A stretch of DNA of 64,000 bases. Origin: Streptomyces canus. GTDB taxonomy: Bacteria > Actinomycetota > Actinomycetes > Streptomycetales > Streptomycetaceae. A program made the translations under genes and the position numbers. Below the pieces are notes generated by a model. The model had not been told where the DNA came from. It ran no database searches and was given only the letters and a program-made list of their open reading frames with translations. The stretch lies in contig NZ_JAUSWW010000001.1 of NCBI RefSeq assembly GCF_030815415.1, forward strand, positions 10,230,001 to 10,294,000, given 5' to 3'. Shown here piece by piece: positions 37,069-45,367 of this stretch (its first letter is position 1; every line of letters begins with the position of its first letter).

Positions 37069-37500
37069 CTACCAGCGTATGCCGAGGGCATCGAGGTCCG
37101 CACGCCGCTCTGCGGACAGCTTCCCGGCACGACGTCGGGCGTTGTCCAGGAAGGACCCGAGCTTGATCTCCTCGCCGTCGATGATCTCGACGTGCTTGCG
37201 CGCCGGCTGCAAGTGCCCTTCCCGAGCGTGGAACTGACGGGCGGCCTTGAGGTTGGCCGCCCACCGGTCCCTCTGTGAGCGCCGTACCGGACCCATCGCC
37301 ACACCCTCGGGATCGACACCGATCGTCTCCAGCAGGTACTGCTGGACGGGCACGAGCTTGTCCCACCCAGCGATCCATACCCCGAGATCCCCGCCTTGGA
37401 CGACCGCCTTCACGTGCGCGAGCAGGAGCTGATACGAGCGCTGCCAGTTTCTCTCCCAGTCCGGAGCCTGCCCGGGGTCGATCTCCGGCGGCGCCTTCAT
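37069..37500 (-). CDS. Helicase-associated-domain protein, short form
   Basis: This is a 143-residue protein from ATG 37500. It contains 'WERNWQRSYQLLLAHVKAVV', 'GGDLGVWIAGWDKLVPVQQY', 'RDRWAANLKAARQFHAREGH' and 'LGSFLDNARRRAGKLSAERR', typical of the helicase-associated (HA) domain found as tandem C-terminal repeats in large actinobacterial helicases. No DEAD-box motor is present, so it is either a stand-alone DNA-binding protein or the preserved tail of a larger gene. It is convergent with TIR-NLR copy 2, and its start faces the promoter region of copy 3. The second copy (31090-34048) is in the same position relative to copy 1. The repeated pairing suggests linked function or block duplication. 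Confidence 0.65.
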   Translation of the reverse strand: MKAPPEIDPGQAPDWERNWQRSYQLLLAHVKAVVQGGDLGVWIAGWDKLVPVQQYLLETIGVDPEGVAMGPVRRSQRDRWAANLKAARQFHAREGHLQPARKHVEIIDGEEIKLGSFLDNARRRAGKLSAERRADLDALGIRW

Positions 37501-37578
37501 TGGTTCTTGGCCGCGGTGCAGCTGCGCTGCTCGTACCGGCAGAACGGCTGGCCGTCGCGTGCCAGACTGTTGGTGCGT

Positions 37579-37604
37579 CCGCCAGGCTCCCCCGTCTTGG
37601 CGGG
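37579..37604. repeat. 26-bp hairpin sequence, copy 2
   Basis: Identical to 34124-34149, including the loop. It is about 180 bp upstream of TIR-NLR copy 3 and 79 bp upstream of the divergent HA gene. The flanks (TGCCAGACTGTTGGTGCGT) are also shared with copy 1. Confidence 0.8.
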
Positions 37605-37783
37605 GGCAGCTCTGTCGAGGCACTGCGTGGCTAGCGCAGTGGGTCCGTATCGACGGCGTGCGACGCGGACCCACCCGGACCTTCGCGAAGCCTGGGTGGA
37701 TGCTGGTGAACGCAGGGCCGGTCAAGGACCGCTGCTCATAGGCTGGTTCGTGACGTACGGCGGCACGGCGCGGGGGACCACGG

Positions 37784-40237
37784 ATGACGGGTGCGGGGGC
37801 GTCTGACGGCACGTCGGACCAGGTGTGGTTCATCAGTCATGCGGGTGCGGATCGGGCGTGGGCGGAGTGGATCGCCTGGCAGCTTGAGGATGCCGGGCAT
37901 CGGGTGGAGCTGGATTACTGGGACTGGGGTGCGGGCGACAACTTCGTCCTGAAGATGAACGCCGCCCTGGAGCGGGGCCGGATACTGGCGTTGTTCTCCC
38001 CGGCCTACTTCGAGCTCGAGCGGTTCACCACCCCGGAGTGGACCGCGGCCCTGGCCCGGAAGGATAAGATTGTCCCGGTCCGTATCGCCATGGCCACCGC
38101 GCCGGCGATCCTGAGTTCCCTGCTGGCCCCGGACCTGTTCGGCCTGGACGACAACGAGGCCCGCCAGGTACTACTGCGCGCGGTGAACGGCCCCACCAGA
38201 CCCGGCACACCACCCCCGCGTCCGCAGGGAATGCGGACCCGGTCGGGTAGCGACAGTGGTCCGCGGCTGCCCGGCAGCCTGCCGCGGGTATGGAACCTGC
38301 CGGCCCGCAATGCGGCCTTCACCGGCCGCGACAGTCTCCTGGCCGACCTGCGCAAGGCGCTGGCCGCCGACCAACGCGTCGCCGTTCAGGCGCTGCACGG
38401 CCGGGGCGGGGTCGGCAAGACACAGCTCGCCATCGAATACGCACACCGCTTCGCCGGCGCCTACGAATGCGCCTGGTGGATCCCGGCCGAAGACCCCACT
38501 CTGATCCCCGACCAGCTGGCCCGGCTGGCCGTGGACAAAGAGCTCGTACCCTCAGCAACCCCTGCGGCCGAGGCGGTCGCGGCCCTGCTGCGCCAGTTGC
38601 GCACCCGGGACCGCTGGCTCCTCGTCTTCGACAACGCCGAACACCCCGACGCCCTCGCCCCGTTCCTGCCGGGCGGGAGGGGCCATGTGCTGATCACCTC
38701 CCGCACCCCGCACTGGAACAGCTACGCCGTTCCCCTCGACGTCGACACCCTCTCCCGCACCGAATCGGTGGCATTGCTGCGTGCCCAGGGCGCCGTTCTC
38801 ACCGATGCGGACGCCGACGACATCGCCGCGACCCTGGACGACCTCCCGCTGGCGCTCGCGCAGGCGGCCGCACTGCTGACCCGAGGTCTGGCGGCGGCGG
38901 ATCTGAAGGAGGAGCTGGCGGCGAACCTGGTGCAGGTGATGGCGCAAGCCCACCCGTCCGGTTACCCGACCGCGCTGGCGGCGCAGGTCCGCCTGACCCG
39001 CACCCGCCTGGAGACCGAGCATCCCGGCGCGGCCGCGGTGGTGGATGCGCTGGCCCTGCTGGCACCCGAGCCCTTCCCCCTCACCGCCTGCGCCGGCCAC
39101 CTCCCCGACCAGACCTCCACGCTCCTGAAAGAAGCGGTGGGTTCGCGGCTGGGTGCGGTGGGTGTGGTGGAGGCGGTAGCCCGGCATGGTGTGGCCCGCG
39201 TCCAGGGCGGCACCCTGCAGCTGCATCGCCTCACCCAGGAGATACTCGCGGGCCAGATGACCAGCCAGGAGCACGACCAGGCGAGGGCCGATGCCGAAGC
39301 ACTCGTGGCAGCGGCCGACCCCGGTGACTTCGGTGAGCCGCGCTTCTGGCCGGCCTGGCAGGTCCTGCTCCCGCACGCCATGGCCATCGACCTTACCCGG
39401 CTCACCACCAGCCTGGGCCGGTTCGTGGTGTTGGAGGCGTGCTGGTATCTGATGGAGCGCGGGCAGGCCGGCCCGGCCCGGGAACGGCTGCAACGGCTGT
39501 ATGACGCCTGCCTGCAGCAGCTGGGCCCCGACCACGACGACACCCTGTGGGCCGCCCACAACCTGGCCCGTGCCTACGCCGACACGCAGGACCACGAACG
39601 CGCCCGCACCCTGGACGAAGACTCCCTCGCCCGCCGCCGACGCCTCTACGGTGACGACCATCCCCACACCCTGGCCAGCGCCCACAGCCTTGCCGTCGAG
39701 CTGTGGGAGCTGGGACAGCATGAGGAAGCCCTCGCCTTGGAGGAGAAGACTCTGGAGACGAGCCGCCGGGTGTGGGGGTTGGAGCATCCATACACACTGC
39801 GCACGGCGACCGGGCTGGCCGTCGAGTTGGCGGCTGTGGGTCGGATGGAGGAGGCGGTGGTGTTGGGGGAGGAGACGCTGGAGGTGCAGCGTCGGGTGTT
39901 GGGGTCGGAGCATCCGGACACGCTGCTCACGGCGTACAACCTGGCCATCCGGCTGACGGATGTGGGGCGGGTGGACGAAGGGCTGGTGTTGGGGGAGGAG
40001 ACGCTGGAGGTGCAGCGTCGGGTGTTGGGATCGGAGCATCCGAACACGCTGCGCACAGCGTCCAACCTGGCTGCCTACCTGGCGGAGGTGGGTCGGATCG
40101 ATGAGGCGGTGGTGTTGGGGGAAGAGACGCTGGAGAGGAGCCGCCGGGTGTTGGGGTCGGAGCATCCGTACACACTGAACGCGGTCGGTCGGCTGGAGCG
40201 GCTGAAGCTCCAGCAGGCTGAGGGCGAAGCGCCCTGA
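37784..40237 (+). CDS. TIR / NB-ARC / TPR protein, copy 3
   Basis: This is an 817-residue paralogue. TIR: 'WFISHAGADRAWAEWIAWQL', with Glu85 in 'FTTPEW'. NB-ARC: Walker A 'GRGGVGKTQLAIEYAHRF' (about 206-213), Walker B 'WLLVFDNAEHPD', 'ITSRTPHW', 'LDDLPLALAQ'. About five TPR units ('GSEHPDTLLTAYNLAIRL') and a divergent C-terminal cap ('AVGRLERLKLQQAEGEAP') follow. Its linker and TPR surface diverge most from copies 1 and 2, while the TIR and P-loop cores stay nearly identical. That pattern suits paralogues keeping one effector while changing the sensed ligand. It is the last unit of the array, and no HA gene follows. Confidence 0.9.
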   Translation: MTGAGASDGTSDQVWFISHAGADRAWAEWIAWQLEDAGHRVELDYWDWGAGDNFVLKMNAALERGRILALFSPAYFELERFTTPEWTAALARKDKIVPVRIAMATAPAILSSLLAPDLFGLDDNEARQVLLRAVNGPTRPGTPPPRPQGMRTRSGSDSGPRLPGSLPRVWNLPARNAAFTGRDSLLADLRKALAADQRVAVQALHGRGGVGKTQLAIEYAHRFAGAYECAWWIPAEDPTLIPDQLARLAVDKELVPSATPAAEAVAALLRQLRTRDRWLLVFDNAEHPDALAPFLPGGRGHVLITSRTPHWNSYAVPLDVDTLSRTESVALLRAQGAVLTDADADDIAATLDDLPLALAQAAALLTRGLAAADLKEELAANLVQVMAQAHPSGYPTALAAQVRLTRTRLETEHPGAAAVVDALALLAPEPFPLTACAGHLPDQTSTLLKEAVGSRLGAVGVVEAVARHGVARVQGGTLQLHRLTQEILAGQMTSQEHDQARADAEALVAAADPGDFGEPRFWPAWQVLLPHAMAIDLTRLTTSLGRFVVLEACWYLMERGQAGPARERLQRLYDACLQQLGPDHDDTLWAAHNLARAYADTQDHERARTLDEDSLARRRRLYGDDHPHTLASAHSLAVELWELGQHEEALALEEKTLETSRRVWGLEHPYTLRTATGLAVELAAVGRMEEAVVLGEETLEVQRRVLGSEHPDTLLTAYNLAIRLTDVGRVDEGLVLGEETLEVQRRVLGSEHPNTLRTASNLAAYLAEVGRIDEAVVLGEETLERSRRVLGSEHPYTLNAVGRLERLKLQQAEGEAP

Positions 40238-40396
40238 CCCCGCTGCTTCCCGGCCTGTGGTCTTCTACCCCTTACCAATCCGCCCCAGAGCGGCCCGGAC
40301 ATCTCCGTGAACTGCTCCGGCCTGTAGGAGTGTTGGTAGCAGGACCACGGTGGTGCCCTGGTCGAGGGTGAGGCGGATGCTGGCGCTGGGCATGGG

Positions 40397-40942
40397 TCAG
40401 CGTTTGACCCGGCCGCGGATGGCCAAGGCAGCCAGACCGAGCAGCACTGGCTCGGCCAGGCGAGAAGCCATCTCGATATAGGTGCCCACGGTGGTCAGGT
40501 TCTGGCCGCTGGAGCGGAAGACCACGGAGTTGACCACGACCCGTGTGGCCTTTTCCACGCGGTCGCGGCTGACTCGCCGCGCCAGGGGACCGGTTACCTC
40601 GGCGGGGGCCGGGGTGTCTGTGGTCACCGCGATGGTGCGCCCATGAGTGAGGGTGCCGGTGGTGTGCGGCTGAGGGTCCTGGATAGGCAGGCCGATCACA
40701 ACCAGGGCGAGAACAGTTGCGGCCATGGACGCCAACAGCCACGTCAGGGCGCGGGAGGCCCTCAGTAGCTGTTGTCGTTCCGATCTTGAGGGATGTGTGT
40801 CGAACGGGAGTCTCGATCGGGTGATCGCAGCTGGTCGCGGGCATGAAGGCAGGGCCTCTTGGTAGCTCGGGGTTGCGAAGCCAACCGAGATCCAGGAGAC
40901 CCTGTTGCCGCAGTTGTACGTGCTCGCGCCGGTGGAATTCAA
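40397..40942 (-). CDS. Hypothetical membrane protein, start uncertain
   Basis: The frame is open to 40942, but the coding-like part begins near 40800. It has a TM helix 'ALTWLLASMAATVLALVVIG', an extracytoplasmic segment of about 55 residues with 'GRTIAVTTDTPAPAEVTGPL', then 'FRSSGQNLTTVGTYIEMASR' and a second hydrophobic segment ending 'LLGLAALAIRGRVKR'. The N-terminus may have been lost to the adjacent IS5 element. Function unknown. Confidence 0.5.
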   Translation of the reverse strand: MNSTGASTYNCGNRVSWISVGFATPSYQEALPSCPRPAAITRSRLPFDTHPSRSERQQLLRASRALTWLLASMAATVLALVVIGLPIQDPQPHTTGTLTHGRTIAVTTDTPAPAEVTGPLARRVSRDRVEKATRVVVNSVVFRSSGQNLTTVGTYIEMASRLAEPVLLGLAALAIRGRVKR

Positions 40943-41030
40943 CTCGGCTGCACCGACGTGTGATTGTGTCGCTCACCGATTCGGAAACGCGGCCGATCAC
41001 CCGGAACGTGTTCGGCGGTATCCCTCGGAC

Positions 41031-41822
41031 ATGACGGACGCGGAGTGGGCCGTGGTCCGGCCGCTGCTGCCGGTGCCCGGCTGGTTGCGTGGCCGGGGCG
41101 GGCAGCCGGAGGCGTACTGCCACCGGGCGATACTGGACGCGATCCGCTACCTCGTCGACAACGGCATCAAGCGGCGGGCGATGCCCGCCGACTTCCCGCC
41201 GTGGGACCGGGCATACGCATTCTTCCGCCGCTGGCGCGACCACGCCCTGGTCAAGGAGTTCCACGACCGGCTACGCGCAAGGATCCGCCAGAGGGAGGGG
41301 CGGGATGCGGAGCCGACGGCCGGCGTGATCGACTCGCAGTCCGTCAAAGCGGATGCCGTCGTCGGCTCCGACAGCCGCGGCTTCGACGGCGGCAAGCTGA
41401 TCAACGGCCGCAAGCGGCACGTCGTGGTCGACACCCTCGGCCTGCTGCTGGGCGTGATGGTCACCGCCGCGGACACCGGCGACCGCGCCGCCGCCCAGGT
41501 CCTGCTGCGGCAAGTCGCCGACGCACACCACCAGTTGGAGCTGGTCTGGGCCGACGGCGGTTACACCGGCCCCCTCGTCGAGTACTGCCTGGCCACGCTC
41601 GCCCTGGTCCTCGCGATCGTCAAACGCAGCGACGACATGCGCGGCTTCGTGGTCCTGCCCAAGCGGTGGATCGTCGAGCGTCTCTTCGCCCACCTGATGC
41701 GCACCCGCCGCCTGGCACGCGACTACGAACGCCGCACCACCAGCGCGGAGGCGATGATCTACTGGTCGATGACCCTGCTCATGACTCGCCGCCTTGCCCA
41801 GCCACGGCCTTCGCGAGCATGA
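41031..41822 (+). CDS. IS5-family transposase, intact
   Basis: This is a 263-residue DDE transposase. ATG 41031 opens 'MTDAEWAVVRPLLPVPGWL', and the N-terminal DUF4096-type domain continues 'RAILDAIRYLVDNGIKRRAM'. The DDE core has 'AGVIDSQSVKADAVVG' (Asp), 'LELVWADGGYTGPLVEY' (Asp) and 'KRWIVERLFAHLMRTRRLAR' (Glu). No frameshift is seen. The preceding 'RYPSD' residues suggest that translation could begin further upstream, at a TTG near 40905. Its 3' end overlaps the convergent coiled-coil/winged-helix gene by 44 bp. I could not define terminal repeats. Confidence 0.85.
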   Translation: MTDAEWAVVRPLLPVPGWLRGRGGQPEAYCHRAILDAIRYLVDNGIKRRAMPADFPPWDRAYAFFRRWRDHALVKEFHDRLRARIRQREGRDAEPTAGVIDSQSVKADAVVGSDSRGFDGGKLINGRKRHVVVDTLGLLLGVMVTAADTGDRAAAQVLLRQVADAHHQLELVWADGGYTGPLVEYCLATLALVLAIVKRSDDMRGFVVLPKRWIVERLFAHLMRTRRLARDYERRTTSAEAMIYWSMTLLMTRRLAQPRPSRA

Positions 41823-42315
41823 ACCGGCCCGGCGCCCTCTCAGCCAGCCAGCCGCGGGCGACCAGGCGTTTCGCCTTCGACCGCAGTGCCTCCACCTTGG
41901 CCGGCACCGCGTCCAGACCGAACATCACGGCCATCTCCTGGCAGGTCAGCGGCCCTTGATGGAGCTGGTCCCGGTCCGCGAGCGCCTGCAGAATGCGCTG
42001 GTAGTCCACCGACAGCACTGACCAGGCCAGCCCCTCACGCCACACCGGCACCTGCGACTTCGGCTTCGCCGCATCCCGGGGCGCCGACGGCACGCCCGCA
42101 GCCCGCGGATCCGGGACCTCCGTGCCGGCGGTGCTGCCGCCGCCGTCCGGAGCCAGCACCGCATCGACCCGCCTGCGGGCGATCACCCACTCCTGCCATT
42201 CCAGCTCGGCCAGGGCCAGTTCGGCCTGGATACGGTCGGCCTCCTCACGCAGCCCGTCGACCCGACAGCGAGCTGCGAGCTCGTGCTGTTCCAGCAGTCC
42301 GACAACCGACGGCAT
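41779..42315 (-). CDS. Coiled-coil / winged-helix protein, convergent with IS5 transposase
   Basis: This is a 178-residue protein from ATG 42315 with GGGGAGG about 7 nt upstream; an ATG at 42342 is an alternative. The coiled coil is 'LREEADRIQAELALAELEW' (about 20-55). A Gly/Ala/Pro linker and a winged helix follow: 'DYQRILQALADRDQLHQGPL', 'TCQEMAVMFGLDAVPAKVEA' and 'LRSKAKRLVARGWLAERAPG'. It is the only intact member here besides 7-507. Its last 44 bp overlap the transposase gene tail, so the two have probably moved together. A DNA-binding regulator or transposition accessory factor is plausible but unproven. Confidence 0.65.
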   Translation of the reverse strand: MPSVVGLLEQHELAARCRVDGLREEADRIQAELALAELEWQEWVIARRRVDAVLAPDGGGSTAGTEVPDPRAAGVPSAPRDAAKPKSQVPVWREGLAWSVLSVDYQRILQALADRDQLHQGPLTCQEMAVMFGLDAVPAKVEALRSKAKRLVARGWLAERAPGRFMLAKAVAGQGGES

Positions 42316-43003
42316 CCGCAACCTCCCGGGGAGCGACGACATGACAGGTCACGACTCCCACAGAATCACCGCCCCTACTCCTGACCAGCGAAAACGCCGC
42401 CCTCAAGTCCGGAAAGACAACAAACTCTTACACAGACCTCATCTCACAGAGACCCGAAATTTGGTGTATACGGGTCTTGGGCCCGCTTCTCCTCCCCAAA
42501 GGAGAGCTGGGCCTTCGTCCTGTGTGGACTTGGTCGGCTCCGCTGAGGGGGTGGCCCGGGTCCGAAGTGGGTCCACCTGACTGACCGAGCCTGTCCAGCA
42601 CGCGGTGCGGTCACCGGGATGGTCAGACCCCAGTCCCATCAGGCGACCTTTGGTTCGGTTCGCCGCGCACGGCGCAGGAGCGGGTGCCACACTGGCCATG
42701 TGCCCGCCAGGCTCCCCCGTCTTGGCGGGCACAGCCGTGCACCGGACCGAGGCATCGGGCCCGCCCGGGTGCGGTCGCATCCTGGGGCGCGCCTACTTCC
42801 CGGGGACCCCTTTGGCGTCGATATGTACGCGAGTTGCTCCCTTCCGGACAGGCAGGTCAGGGTGTGACCGAGGCTGGTGTTTGTAAGCACTTCATTGGGC
42901 ACCAGTGCACGGCCCAGAAGCGGCTCCACGGCGTAAGAAGTTGATCTGGCTCCACCTCCGTGAATTTCTTGTCATGAAAAATTGAAAATGCCATGGTCTG
43001 CGC
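42316..43003. other. 690-bp non-coding stretch with the third hairpin copy
   Basis: No supported gene. It contains the 26-bp hairpin (42704-42729) and GC-rich inverted segments. Short minus-strand frames across it read 'PPRRGSLAGTWPVWH', similar to the frame over copies 1 and 2 ('RRGSLADAPTVWH'). Conservation extends into the loop, so a DNA or RNA element is at least as likely as a peptide. Confidence 0.5.
42704..42729. repeat. 26-bp hairpin sequence, copy 3
   Basis: Identical to 34124-34149 and 37579-37604, although the surrounding DNA is otherwise unrelated except for a shared TGCCA-ACTG spacer just upstream. It lies about 275 bp before the C39/BtrH-like gene. Confidence 0.8.
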
Positions 43004-43945
43004 ATGACACCTGCCTTCAGCGGTTCGTCCCCTTACTGCTACTCCAACTCGCTGGCGATGGTCCTAGGCGCCGAGTCACCTGCGCCCTCGGCGATCGAGG
43101 TATTGACCGGATCTCCGTTCGGCGCCCAATGGGCCGAGGGAGCTCTGCCCCACTTCGACCCGCTCGGATGGGATCCCGACCTCGGGCTGGACCAAGCCAT
43201 CGATTTGCTCGGCTGGACATGTCAGCGCACCAGTGGCGGCGATGCGACGGAGGCCATCGGCCGCCTGCGACAAGCCAGCAGGTCGGGACCAGTGCTGGTC
43301 GGCCCTGTCGATATCGGGCTGCTCCTGCACCAGCCGTGGTCCGCCGGTGAGGCCAACGGCAGTGACCACTGGGTCGTCGTGCTCGACGTCGACGACGAGA
43401 GGGTCCTGTTCCACGATCCTGACGGCTTTCCGTTCGCCACGTTGCCCATCGGTGCCTTTGCTGCCGCGTGGAACAGCCAGCTGGTGGAGTGCGCGGGCCC
43501 CTTCACCATGCGCAGCGAATTCCGGCGCGTGCGTCGGGTCGATGTCCCCGCGGCACTGCGGTCCTCGCTGCCAACAGCGCAGCGGTGGCTTGCTGGTGGC
43601 GGACAAGACGAACGCCCAGCACCGCGCGGCGCTCTGGGGGCAGGTGCTGCAGTGGAACGCCTCGCCGCTCACGTGCCAGCCGGGCTGGATGACCGCACTC
43701 GCGGTCATCTGGCGGGCTTCGCCGTCCGGGTCGGCGCCCGACGCCTGTCCGACGCGTCGCTGTGGCTGGCCGAAGTCGGTGCTCCCGACGCCGCCGAAAT
43801 CGCCGGCCTCCAGGCTCGTCTGCTCGGCAGCGTGCAATACAGCCTCGTCGCGGGTGTGACTCAAGCCGCCGCAGCCACGCTCCAGCAACTGGCAGCCACC
43901 TACGACGACCTATGTGACGCGGTTGCGGCGGCCTGCGGGACATAG
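43004..43945 (+). CDS. C39-like / BtrH-type papain-fold protein
   Basis: This is a 313-residue protein. The N-terminal domain has a Cys in 'PYCYSNSLAMVLG' (about residues 9-21), a helix 'LDQAIDLLGWTCQRTSG', and the His-Asp region 'GSDHWVVVLDVDDERVLFHD'. The Cys-Asn/Ser helix, His and Asp order is that of C39-like peptidases and the BtrH acyltransferase family. The C-terminal half is helical ('LAGFAVRVGARRLSDASLWL', 'TQAAAATLQQLAATYDDLCD'). It could be a peptidase or an acyl-transferring enzyme; no peptide substrate or NRPS gene is nearby. GC content is slightly lower than that of its neighbours. Confidence 0.65.
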   Translation: MTPAFSGSSPYCYSNSLAMVLGAESPAPSAIEVLTGSPFGAQWAEGALPHFDPLGWDPDLGLDQAIDLLGWTCQRTSGGDATEAIGRLRQASRSGPVLVGPVDIGLLLHQPWSAGEANGSDHWVVVLDVDDERVLFHDPDGFPFATLPIGAFAAAWNSQLVECAGPFTMRSEFRRVRRVDVPAALRSSLPTAQRWLAGGGQDERPAPRGALGAGAAVERLAAHVPAGLDDRTRGHLAGFAVRVGARRLSDASLWLAEVGAPDAAEIAGLQARLLGSVQYSLVAGVTQAAAATLQQLAATYDDLCDAVAAACGT

Positions 43946-43946
43946 C

Positions 43947-44159
43947 GTGTGCTCAGCTGCCAAGTCGACACAGCTGCCCGGCGAGTGGTCTCCCGCGACG
44001 TGCCCTCTGCGCCCAACGGCCCTGCGTCGCCGCCTGTACGCGCTGTCGGTGAGGCTGCTCTGGCACCCGTACTGGACGCGCACGACCACGGTGCCGGCGG
44101 CTCGCGCGGAACTGCGCCGCCAGGGCCGACAGTGGCGGGCGTTGGAAGGTGCCCGGTGA
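43947..44159 (+). CDS. Small hypothetical protein upstream of LexA-like gene
   Basis: A GTG at 43947 opens a frame of about 70 residues ending at TGA 44159. The stop overlaps the next GTG (44156), implying coupled translation. The C-terminal half, 'LRRRLYALSVRLLWHPYWTR' followed by 'AARAELRRQGRQWRA', is Arg/Leu/Trp-rich and looks conserved, while the N-terminal part is less convincing. Function unknown. Confidence 0.4.
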   Translation: MCSAAKSTQLPGEWSPATCPLRPTALRRRLYALSVRLLWHPYWTRTTTVPAARAELRRQGRQWRALEGAR

Positions 44160-44381
44160 GCCGCCGGCCGGAGCACTTCACGGTGCGCGAGGAGCAGGGT
44201 CCTGTCCTAGATCCGCCGCGCGATCCTCGACCGCGGCGAAGCACTGTCGGTACGCGAGCTGGGCGCGGCTCTGGGGCTGCGCAGCCCGGCATCGGTGGTC
44301 TACCACCTGCAGAACCTGGAACGCAGCGGCGCCCTGGTCCGCGACGGACGCAACGGGAACACCTGCCGACTGACCCGCTAG
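44156..44381 (+). pseudogene. LexA-type winged-helix protein, frameshifted
   Basis: It starts 'SRRPEHFTVREEQ'. After a frame change near 44205 the reading continues 'RIRRAILDRGEALSVRELGA', 'ALGLRSPASVVYHLQNLERS' and 'GALVRDGRNGNTCRLTR' to TAG 44381. This is the LexA DNA-binding domain pattern, without the protease domain. A small insertion near 44205 breaks the frame. Its stop overlaps that of the convergent ligase gene by 3-4 nt. Confidence 0.6.
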
Positions 44382-45367
44382 ACGCCGAACAGCGGCACCT
44401 CGCCGGGCCCCATGTCGGTGCGGATACGCGTGAGCCGGACTGGGTGACGCCAGCGTCCGGCGCTGTCCCGGGCCACATCCACGGCGACCTCGGCGACAAC
44501 GTCGGGCACGACCAGGCGCACCGACGGCTGCTCCCGCGAGCCCCACCCCACACGGAAGCTGCGCCCCGTCCACGCGTGGTCGGCGTCCCCGGTGCGCAGC
44601 TGATCGGCGAGGGTGTGCCGGACGGCCGCACCCAGCGTGGTGGTGCGGCCGGCGTACCGCAAACGCCCACTCGCGTCGTAGCGGCCCAACAGCGCCGTGG
44701 TGGGCACCTCCAGGCTGCCGGTGACCGCCCCGACGAGGGCCTCCGTGGTCTGGCGCGCCTTGTACTTGGTCCAGCCACGCCCGCCCGGCACATACTGTCC
44801 CGTCAAGGGCCGGAACACCAGGCCCTCGATGCCGACGGCGGTGTAGTCGGCCAGCCACGCGGCTGCCTGCTTTGGGTCGGTGGTGGTCGGGCACAGCGAC
44901 CAGGGCGCCGCCAGCCCCTCCTCGAGGAACAACACCTCCAGCGCGGCGTAGCGTTCGCTGAAGGGGCGCCCGGTCAGATCCTCACCGTGCACACGCAGCA
45001 GGTCGAACGCGACCAGATGCGCCGGGAACTCGACGGCCGCGCGGGCGGCGGCCGCGCCGCGGTGGTGCATGCGCTGCTGGAGACGCTCGAACGCGACCCG
45101 GCCCGCCTCCCACACGATGAGCTCGCAGTCGACCGCCGTATCGTCCGGCAGCCGCCGCACAGCCTCCTCGATCTCCGGGAACGCCACACTCAGGTCGCTC
45201 CCGTGACGGCTGCGGACGGCGACACGGCCGTCGGCCCACCGGCCGGCCAGCGCACGGTAGCCATCCCACTTCAACTGCGCCGCCCACCCCGTAGGCAGCG
45301 CCGGGTCGTTGACCGGCACGGCGCGCATCGGTTCGGGCAGCGACCAGGCGGGTGGCGGTGAGGACAT
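44378..45367 (-). CDS. ATP-dependent DNA ligase (LigD-type ligase domain)
   Basis: This is a 329-residue stand-alone ligase from ATG 45367. The adenylation domain has motif I 'LKWDGYRALAG' with the nucleotidyl Lys, motif III-like 'TAVDCELIVW' and 'HLVAFDLLRVHG', motif IV 'VGIEGLVFRPL' and motif V 'GWTKYKARQT'. The OB-fold tail follows ('DHAWTGRSFRVGWGSREQPS', 'WRHPVRLTRIRTDM'). Such ligases act in actinobacterial NHEJ with Ku. A decayed paralogue (25490-26290) and a Ku tail (18539-18730) lie in the same window. It starts head-to-head with a small acidic-tailed ORF, their start codons overlapping. Confidence 0.88.
   Translation of the reverse strand: MSSPPPAWSLPEPMRAVPVNDPALPTGWAAQLKWDGYRALAGRWADGRVAVRSRHGSDLSVAFPEIEEAVRRLPDDTAVDCELIVWEAGRVAFERLQQRMHHRGAAAARAAVEFPAHLVAFDLLRVHGEDLTGRPFSERYAALEVLFLEEGLAAPWSLCPTTTDPKQAAAWLADYTAVGIEGLVFRPLTGQYVPGGRGWTKYKARQTTEALVGAVTGSLEVPTTALLGRYDASGRLRYAGRTTTLGAAVRHTLADQLRTGDADHAWTGRSFRVGWGSREQPSVRLVVPDVVAEVAVDVARDSAGRWRHPVRLTRIRTDMGPGEVPLFGV

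Noticed and set aside
36249..37319. Long Pro-rich antisense frames across the TPR-coding DNA
   Set aside because: They arise from the periodic 126-bp TPR units read on the other strand. Composition is biased and there is no family resemblance.
34274..37378. 1034-codon minus-strand frame opposite TIR-NLR copy 2
   Set aside because: It is a shadow of a high-GC gene: third-position bias supports the plus strand, and the plus product has clear domains.
28598..40237. FxSxx-COOH (FxsT) peptide-maturation system
   Set aside because: FxsT proteins can look like TPR/NB-ARC proteins, but no radical SAM enzyme or FxSxx-COOH precursor peptide was found near any of the three genes.
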